Of a DNA stretch of 64,000 bases, positions 56,329 to 64,000 are shown in pieces (the first letter of the stretch is position 1; each line of letters opens with the position of its first letter). Below the pieces are notes generated by a model. That model ran no database searches, was not told the DNA's origin, and worked only from the letters and a program-made list of their open reading frames with translations. The stretch is taken from the NCBI GenBank assembly GCA_030035585.1, contig CM057472.1, forward strand, positions 87,603,601-87,667,600, given 5' to 3'. Both the position numbers and the translations under genes were made by a program. This stretch comes from Dugong dugon (taxonomy: Eukaryota > Chordata > Mammalia > Sirenia > Dugongidae).

Positions 56329-58067
56329 CAGTATTCTCTTAATGAGTTTATAAATAAATACATTCACATTAATTATATAAATTCTTTCTTTGAACATTAC
56401 TTATTCGTGGCCAAACTCTTAGTGGTTGAGCTGAAAATGATTATTGGTTGGTAAAGAGGTGAACTCTGAGGAGTAACATGTTTACCGGATCCCTCAGTGG
56501 AACCCATTGTGTATTTGTCAAGCTCTGCCTCTTATGACTGTAGACCGTTTGTTCTTGCTCCTTCCTGAAGTGTTATAATAATTAACTCAGAAGTCTGATG
56601 CTTTTTCCTAGGATTCTTTAGGGCCATGTAAGACAATTAAGTCTGTAGAGGAATGAGAAGAAACCTTTGATCTACTTTGGGTGTAAGGATGGCATGGCTG
56701 TGAATCACAAAGTGCACTCCAGAAAACTGTCTTCATAAAATTATAGTTGCACTGCATCTCAAAGAAAGGTTCCTGTCTCATCAACTTGTGTATGTTCTTA
56801 TCAAAGCAAGAATCCAACTTCTTGATCGAGTTCATTAAAAACTCCGATGATGGATTTCCATGAAAAAACTCTAATGTTTGGGGCCTGTTTTGCAAATAGC
56901 CTTTATGTCATGATTCAGAACACTGCATGAGAAACTTCTCCTTTCAAAAATATCAGTGCTTTTGACAGTTGTTTTTTCCCAGTGCGCTCATCAGACTCTA
57001 CACATGGGTGAATGTGTGTGTGTCAAGGGGAGGGGTCTCCATTCTCTGCAGCCATAATGTCAAGTTTCATATTGTCTGAGATCAGCATCTCTTCAGAGCC
57101 AACCATGTACCACTTTTTCTCCAAACCACCTTCCCTGCTGACCAGAACTGGTTATATAATCCTGCATCTTCTATTATCCTGACTGCTGATCCGTGCCTGA
57201 TGGCTATGCCAGGTCTCACAATGCCACAAGCTTTTGATTGCTGCACTCGAAGCTGCTTAATAAGACAATTAAAAATGATTTACAAATGGCTGCCACAATG
57301 CAACCGGGGATCAGGGAGAGAATGGTCTGCGTGCTGCACTATTACAAACACATGCCCTTCTACAATTCTTTCTGCAGCTGCCTTTATTTCCCGTACTAGT
57401 TCCCTTCCTTCTTCTTCTTCTTCTTCTTTTTTTTTTTTCTTTCTACATATCATTTTACAGTAGTTCATTCTGAATGATGTATATCTAGAAAGAATTCAAA
57501 GGATGTGTTACTGATCTGAGTTTTTCTGAAAGCATCTTCCATGTAATTGGGACAAAAACAATGGTGTAGAAAACTGGAGCAGTTAAGGAGTAGTAAAAAT
57601 GATCTTTCATCAAGCTGGCTCATTCTCAGTTTGAGGGTCAAGCCTAATTTAATCACTGACACATCCGTCCTGATCTGTTTCCGCTTTCCTCTTCACTCTT
57701 ATTGCTGCATTGGTTAAAATGGGCAAATTTCCTACAGAGTCTATGTGAGACACATAGAAATTTATCTGTAGAAAATGGAAATTTGTCAGAAATAATGGCC
57801 TTGATGTTTTGAATAGGATAACTGAGAAATTAAGGGAGAATCTTATCTCATCTTGTATATGTTAAAATTGCTCATTTTTTTTTTTTTTGGTTTTGTTTTA
57901 TTTAGTTGGCTTTTTTTAATTCCAAAGGAGTAAAAATTTGTACTGACCCAAATATTAAGAAGATTCTCTATTTTTAGTGCTCAAACTCAGGGATAAATTA
58001 GATGGACATTGATGGGCTTATTGTGCTTTTTCTTAGGAAGGGTGTGTGGAATAGATAAAAAGAGCAG
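56329..58067. other. Unique DNA
   Basis: A CTTCTTCTTCTTCTTC plus T-run tract lies at about 57408-57438, and a T-run near 57877-57889. No gene recognised. Confidence 0.5.
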
Positions 58068-58295
58068 TCTTTGAACCCAGATACCCCTGCATTTCATTCT
58101 TGCCTCTGTTACTTAGTAAAGTGTGGGAACTTGAGCAAGACGCTACATCCGAGATTCCATTTTTTCACTTGTATAATGAGTATAATAATCCTGACATCTC
58201 AGGTTTTCTGTTAAGATTGCATAAGATTATCTATGTAAAGTGCCTGGCATACAGTAGGTGTTCAGCAAATGTTAGCTTCTTTCAATCCTCCCACT
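58068..58295 (+). mobile_element. MIR SINE
   Basis: TTGAACCCAGATACCCCTGC, TGCCTCTGTTACTTAGTAAA, TTGAGCAAGACGCTACATCC, CACTTGTATAATGAGTATAA, AAGTGCCTGGCATACAGTAG and GTGTTCAGCAAATGTTAGC span nearly the whole MIR. Confidence 0.88.
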
Positions 58296-59532
58296 CAGGA
58301 GCACAGGCAATGAAAATGTTTATTGCTATTTGTGGTGGGAGTTCTCCCTGGTATATCCTGATATATGCTGCCAGATGCTAATCAGTCTGGTGATGAAATG
58401 AACGTTTCAATACTACATCATAGCATCTTACAACAGAATCTAAAAGTTAACTTCTGTATGCATCAATCCCCTAGTCTTGCACTATTTTTAAATGGTGTGA
58501 ATGCTGCAGTGGAAGGTGGCCACATGACGGTTTGAAGGAATTTTCTTTCTTTATGTAGAACTCCCTATAATATCCTGCTGATTAACCAGCATCAAAATAA
58601 ACCAAAAGACCTTTCACTGGAAACAAGTGTCCATTGACTCACAAGTTATATGGATGCTTTCTTTTCTGATTTCTAGTGACTGAGATTAGGGGTAAGGAGG
58701 ATAATTTCCTTCAGGGCTCCCCTTAGACTCTCTGACATGCTAAGACTCCTGCTCAACTTGAAGAACCTCCCTGATTTAACAGCTTATGATGGATGACAGT
58801 CTACCTTGATGCACTGTTCAAAGGCCCAGTGCTCAGGAAGGCAGACCCTTGGCAAACGCTTCTGATCGAACAGTCCCTCTAACCTCCTCTACTATCTTGA
58901 TTTCTTGTTACTTGTTATTCTCACTAGATTTTTTACTTCTAATCTTTAGTCTCCTCAATGTCAAGCAGTTGATTACCATTCAACTTCAACCTGCTAGACT
59001 TTTCTTTCTTTTTCTTTTTAGTTTATGCCTCAAACTGTGTCTGGCCCATTCAGTCTGTCCACCAACTGATCTCTCATCTCATAGAATTTCCTTGACCTGA
59101 GGTCCAAGTTACTCTTACTTTTAAGCCCTAGCTCCCTGGGGCTGCCTCACCCACCTACCAGAAACTTTCTAGTGTCTCCACCTGCTTTAGCCAGCATCAC
59201 CTGCAATTGTACCATGTACTATGTGTCTTCCCTTTCCCATCCAGACCGGCCCCAAATATGTCCCTCTTCTTTGACTTCAGGGGGCCTCATCTTTTTCAGA
59301 GCAAAGAGATGGAGAGATCAGCCCATTACTTCCTATTCGAGAGGAATCAGTTGCATTAATAGCGACATAAGTGCCCGAAGCTTTTGAACTAGGCTTTGTG
59401 AGTCTCTGACTATAAAGTCACCCACTTCATCTCATTACTGTGTTGAGTCTTACCCAATCCTCAGCATGCCACACCCACACATTAAGTCACTCTATGTTAA
59501 TCCTACAGTGTGGATGGGAGTGAATCTTTTAC
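58296..59532. other. Mostly unique DNA
   Basis: No exon recognised. The pyrimidine-rich part from about 58870 to 59260 may be an old LINE remnant, but I cannot assign it. Confidence 0.4.
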
Positions 59533-59537
59533 AAGGA

Positions 59538-60040
59538 AGTCTTAGTTACCTAGTGCTGCTCCAACAGAAATACCACAGGTGGATGCCTTTAAAAAAGAGT
59601 TTATTTCCTCACAGTAAAGTAGGCTACAAGTCCAAATTCAGGGCATCAGCTCCAGGGGAAGGCTTTCTTTCTTTGTCAGCCTTCTTCTCATCAGTGTTCT
59701 CCCGGACTAGGAGCTTCTCTGCTCAGGGACCCTGGGTCCAAAGGACACGCTCTGCTCCTGGCACTGTCTTCTTGGTGGTATGAGGTCCCCAGTTCTCTGC
59801 TTGCTTCCCTTTCCTTTTATCTCTTGTAAGGTAAAAGGTGGTGCAGGCCACACCCTAGGGAAACTCCCTTTACATTGGATCAGGGATGTGACCTGGGTAA
59901 GGGTGGTGTTACAATCCCACCCTAATCCTCTTTAACATAAAACTACAATCACAAAATGGAGGCCAACCACACAATTCTGGGAATCGTGGCCCAGCCAAAC
60001 TGACACACATTTTTGGAGGGACATAATTCAAACCATGACA
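59538..60040 (+). mobile_element. ERVL-type solo LTR, same subfamily as 25073
   Basis: 503 bp ending ACATAATTCAAACCATGACA, with exact 5-bp flanks AAGGA (59533-59537 and 60041-60045). The first base has mutated, giving AG instead of TG. The inside (TCCAAATTCAGGGCATCAGC, CCTTTACATTGGATCAGGGA) is very close to the copy at 25073. No internal viral sequence. Confidence 0.88.
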
Positions 60041-60045
60041 AAGGA

Positions 60046-60519
60046 ATATTACAGGATGGAGTAAACTTAGGAGCTTTCCTTCTGGTGTTGGTGTACCTCT
60101 TTCAACTAAAGATGACCAGTATCTCCTTGGGTCCTAAAATGACTATTCTTGTCATCTGCTCAACCCAGCTAAACTGCTGTATAAGACTATTATTTACCTT
60201 GAGATTGGCAGCTAGAGGAAGATAGCTGACATCTTATATTTCAGTGGACAAAACAAAATTTAATAATTTAAGATCCACTATTACAAGTGTCCAAGACTGT
60301 GCTTATGTGTTTTGATGACATGCTAAATTTAAGATAAATTTATATTGGTGTTAAATATTTAAGATGTTCATATTTTATATCATGGCAAATGTAAATTCCT
60401 TTTTCTGGATTTTATACTCCTTGATGATCCTTTTTCACTGCAAAGGCAATGTTATTTTCCATTTTCCCCTTCCACTCTACCTAGGCTTGTCTCCTCACTG
60501 TTCTACTGTCATATCATAC
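60046..60519. other. Unique AT-rich DNA
   Basis: Nothing recognised. Confidence 0.5.
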
Positions 60520-60775
60520 TTTTTCACCTTTGCATTCTTTCTGAAGCCTGGAATGCCTTTCACTCTCTTCTCTACCTTTGCAGATAAAACATATGTTTCA
60601 AAAGTTAGCTTCAAGTCTTTCCTGGCCACAGAAACCATCACTCATGTTTCTCTACTTGCAATTTATGGTAAAATTTAATACCTACACCTATATTGTTTTG
60701 TATTGTTTTTCATGCTTTTGAGGTGTATTATTTTTCCTTTTTCCACTAGAGTACAAGTTTCTTGAAGTTAAGAGA
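60520..60775 (+). mobile_element. L2 LINE 3' region
   Basis: ACCTTTGCATTCTTTCTGAA, GCCTGGAATGCCTTTCACTC, CTTCAAGTCTTTCCTGGCCA, and CCACTAGAGTACAAGTTTCT follow the order of the sense L2 3' region. The 104-codon frame over it is not a gene. Confidence 0.75.
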
Positions 60776-61077
60776 ACTTGTGGATGATTGCTACTTATCC
60801 AGTCAATGTGATGTCCTTGCTTGGTCGGTGGCTTGCTTGCTTGGATGGTGGTTGATTCGTTCATTTCTCAATAATGACTTTCCAGACTATGAGTTGCAAA
60901 TGCGTCCTTCTAGCCCCTGTCACCCTTGGAAATATGTTCGTTTGAACTGTATACTTTGCCTTAGGTTAGAGTATGTTTGCTACTATGAAGGTCTTATCTT
61001 TAGAGCCAACTCTAAAATAATAATAACAACTGTAATAATAATATGCCCTTTGGTATAAAAATGAAGTTTATGTTCTG
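60776..61077. other. Unique DNA
   Basis: Nothing recognised; includes CTTGCTTGCTTGG-type short repeats near 60831-60843. Confidence 0.45.
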
Positions 61078-61225
61078 TGATCAATTTTCAATTTATTAAA
61101 CCTTTACTGAGTACTCATCATATGCCGGGGCCATATGATAGAATGTAGAGAAAGAACATACATACTTTATAGTCTTAAGGAACTCAAAAGGTAGTGATGA
61201 GAGAGGAAGAAATGCATACTCAAAG
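61078..61225 (-). mobile_element. L2 LINE end fragment
   Basis: ATTAAACCTTTACTGAGTAC, TCATCATATGCCGGGGCCAT and AGTCTTAAGGAACTCAAAAG follow antisense L2. Confidence 0.65.
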
Positions 61226-63274
61226 CTGAAGTATGTTTTGGCAGCTACTGTAGTAAATCTCCTTATAAAGTGTCACAGGATGAAAGAGCAATTAACGCTG
61301 TGAGATGTGGAAAGGAAATTAGAGGACATCTTAGGAAAAGTACGTGAAACTACAGTGGGCTTGACTGGGTTTCTATGCTTGGAGGTAACATAAGGTGACA
61401 ACAAGCATCTAGATCCAGCAAAAGTTGGTTGTTCTAAATAAACTGGAACGGAGAGTAAAACCTTTGTTGGACTTTCACATTGTATTCAATGTCTCCTTTA
61501 TGTTCAGAAGAAAACTGAAGATCTTTGCAGAAGACTTTCAGTAAGATCTGCACTCTCTCATCATCATTGGGGCTTCAGAGTGAATTTTTGTTTTCTGAAA
61601 CTTCCAGCTATGCCACAGCTTCATTCAGATTGCAGTAGTGTCTATCTCACTAGAAAAGAGACCTCCATTTGGACTCAACCAAACTGATAGAGGGCTTGTA
61701 GAGCCCTGCCCCCCGCCCCACCTCAAATCATATAGGAGCTTTGTTTCATGTCATTTTGTACTTGTTTTCTCTTCCCTTGTCCTAATTCCCGTCCAGCTCA
61801 TTTCTCTACCTTCCCTTATTCAGGACTACCAGTCACTAACTCTTCCCTAGGGTCCTTTGACATCCATCCTCTATTGTGCACAGATCCCTTCTATCCTTTC
61901 CCCTATAATTTTTACTCTAATTGATTTTGGCTCCTCCTATTCTACCTTCTCTGAAATTCTGGCTTCTCGTGAAGCCAGGAGGACTCTGCTCCCCCTTGCC
62001 TCATCCATGCCTTGGTACTGTCATCTTCACTGAGCAACATTTTCCCCTTTGGCATTTATTCGCTCTAACTACATGTTTGGGAATAAATATCTCTCCTCCA
62101 TAGTGGCATCAGTCCTTTGGCTCCATGACTTTTGACATTCCATCCCCTCCAATCATATTCATTCATGTGAATGACACTTCTAAGGCATCAAGGTTCTTCC
62201 ACCTGCTCCATGCCAATGGCCTCCCTTCAGGCGCTCCCTGTTCTCACTTCATCACTTCTCGTCACTCTTGCCCATCTTCACTTTCTGATGCTCACAGCCT
62301 GGATCCCACTAGGTTCTCATTAGAAACTTCTATTCCCTGACCCCTTTAACTATTCTCATGCTGTCTCAGTTGCCAGTGAGATACACCTCCTAATCAATTG
62401 AGAAAGTCACACTTGATCTAACCTGGGGCCTCAATGCATTCTCACAATTCTTTGATTAGTCTTTTTATAGGCTTACTATCTAATTTCTCATAGTAACTTA
62501 TCTAAAGATTGTCATTCCCATTAGGGTCCATGAACCTCACCAATCCCCGTCACTAGAGGCCTCCTTTTTTACAGAAATGTTCAAAATCTTCCAAAATGAT
62601 TTTTTTTTTTTCACCTTTCAGAACTTTCTCAACTTCAGAAGGGATTATTCTCACTCTTTGTCTCTTCTGTCTCCCTGGGTCTCAAGAAGAGCAAGGACCT
62701 GCTCCTTTTTAAGTTAGACTGTTATTATAGCCTTCAGATCTCTTACCTCTTGGAATTTTATTCCATAAATTACCCTTTCTTTATCTTGTATGCTTATTAT
62801 CCACTAAGTGGGTTCCCATTGTCTGCAAACATAACTCAAAGTGATGGAGACTAAAAATAATTTTTCAGGGCTCATCTGACAATTCTGGGTTCCATGAACA
62901 GTTCCAACCCCAGAAGATCTAAAATTCAGGTAAGGAGACACACGTAGGGAGGACACATTAGTGGTGTTTCCAAGGTTCACCAAAGCATCCCAAAATAGAG
63001 TAACTCCAAGACTGTCCACCAGTGAGACTGAGACTTCAAGGGTATACCCTTCTTTGCTTAGAATTGGCTTAGCTACCAATAGCTCTCCAGTACATAAATC
63101 ATCTCTGACTGTAGCTAGGACAGGCAGGAGGTGGTGCATCTAATCTGTTATGCAAGATTACAAAATCCCCGAGAACTGTAGTTTTCTTTGCTTAGTGCAG
63201 TACATTATATACGACATATTTAATAGATATCTTTTGTTTGCACTGGGTAAAATTAAGTTCACTTCAAGCTCAGT
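61226..63274. other. Unassigned DNA, pyrimidine-rich in part
   Basis: From about 61700 to 62790 the plus strand is rich in C and T with many short frames, which may be the antisense of an old LINE; I could not match it. A minus frame of 111 codons (62804-63139) has no recognisable domain. Confidence 0.4.
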
Positions 63275-63420
63275 GTTAATCCTTCAATCACTCCATATTT
63301 ACTGAAAATCTATTATGGGAAAGTTACAGGGCTAAAACATACAGGGATCTCAAGGAAGTATAAAACCTTGACTCTGTATTCCAGGACTCTGCCGTATAGC
63401 TGGGGAGAAGAGACACTCAA
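63275..63420 (-). mobile_element. L2 LINE end fragment
   Basis: CACTCCATATTTACTGAAAA, TCTATTATGGGAAAGTTACA and GGGATCTCAAGGAAGTATAA resemble antisense L2. Confidence 0.55.
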
Positions 63421-64000
63421 TAAAAAGCTGTTGAGGTGCCTTAGACAAATTATTTAGCATCATTAGAAGGTAGTTTTTTCATATGCAAATCGAGTGATTT
63501 GAATCAGTCTTCTAAGTTCCTTATAATTCTAGAACTACAAGTAAACTAGCCATCCAGGGCTGCATATTTATGTCCCATGGGTGCTATCCAAAACAGCTGC
63601 TATAAATGTGCAGAAAAGAAAGAGATACCTGGAAACTGGGCTAGACAGTTATTCATGGAGCTATTGAAATTTGAGCCGAACCTTAAAAAGATAGGTTTGG
63701 ATGGGGAAGCGTTCTCCATCAACAAATGGCACGGACCAAGGTGCAGAGAGAACACACCTCCCGGATTGTTTAATGCGGGAAGGGTTCAGTAAAAAAAATC
63801 TATCTACAATTATCTCACTGTCTTTCCAATCTAGATTTCCCCTATCTCTGCACATTTGTTCATGCATTTTCAGAATGTAGCTGTTTTAGTAATACTGAAT
63901 ATCTCAAAAGAACCTGTATCAATGTGATAGAACCCTTACAGGCATATGAAATAGTCAGAATTTTAAGAGAAAGATATACTTTCTTGATGCCTGAATCGAC
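63421..64000. other. Unique DNA
   Basis: No gene or repeat recognised; frames of about 70 codons on both strands overlap and lack support. Confidence 0.5.

Overview
This window is mammalian nuclear DNA and almost certainly afrotherian, most likely paenungulate (elephant, sirenian or hyrax). The diagnosis rests on repeats. There are roughly 30 copies or pieces of the tRNA-derived AfroSINE family, which begin near GGAGCCCTGGTGGCGCAG and end in a GAGTCGGAATCGACTCGA-type tail. Alongside them are many pieces of the RTE (BovB-clade) LINE that supplies the tail, plus an L1 lineage with matching nested insertions. The older layer (L2, MIR, MER20-like, MER33-like, Tigger-like) is shared by all placental mammals.

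I find no host protein-coding exon, functional tRNA, rRNA or CRISPR array. Every long open frame I examined is a piece of a transposon, the antisense of one, or low-complexity sequence. The window reads as intergenic or deep intronic DNA.

Layout. 1-4.5 kb: AfroSINEs, a tRNA-Gly/RTE chimeric SINE, and an AfroSINE split by an L1 3' end with a 16-bp target duplication. 4.96-5.32 kb: an inverted-repeat element built from TAAGCA-type arms. 8-10.9 kb: an AfroSINE and an RTE piece sharing one target site, an L2, a fossil Tigger/pogo transposase, and a hAT fossil carrying three younger insertions. 13.7-22.6 kb: a near-complete 8.5-kb L1 on the minus strand with degraded ORF1 and ORF2 and a tandemly repeated 5' UTR, next to a second L1 3' end inserted at the same target. 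25-31 kb: an ERVL-type solo LTR, SINEs, MIR and L2. 32.2-35.3 kb: a nearly full-length, dead RTE LINE. 36-43.2 kb: dense AfroSINEs, including four in tandem at 39.2-40.0 kb. 43.2-49.1 kb: mostly unique AT-rich DNA with a MER20 copy. 49-50.3 kb: RTE, AfroSINE and a second LTR. 51.7-52.2 kb: a hAT-type foldback element with an 8-bp target duplication. 54.9-56.3 kb: RTE and AfroSINE. 56.3-64 kb: mainly unique DNA with a third LTR and old L2/MIR.

The parts relate through retroposition. RTE supplies the 3' tail, and apparently a 5' patch, of the SINEs, so its reverse transcriptase probably moved them. L1 and RTE/SINE insertions interrupt one another and so give a relative order of events. At three places several retroposons share one target-site duplication, which is the most notable pattern here. 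Family names are from memory of consensus sequences; no database search was possible.
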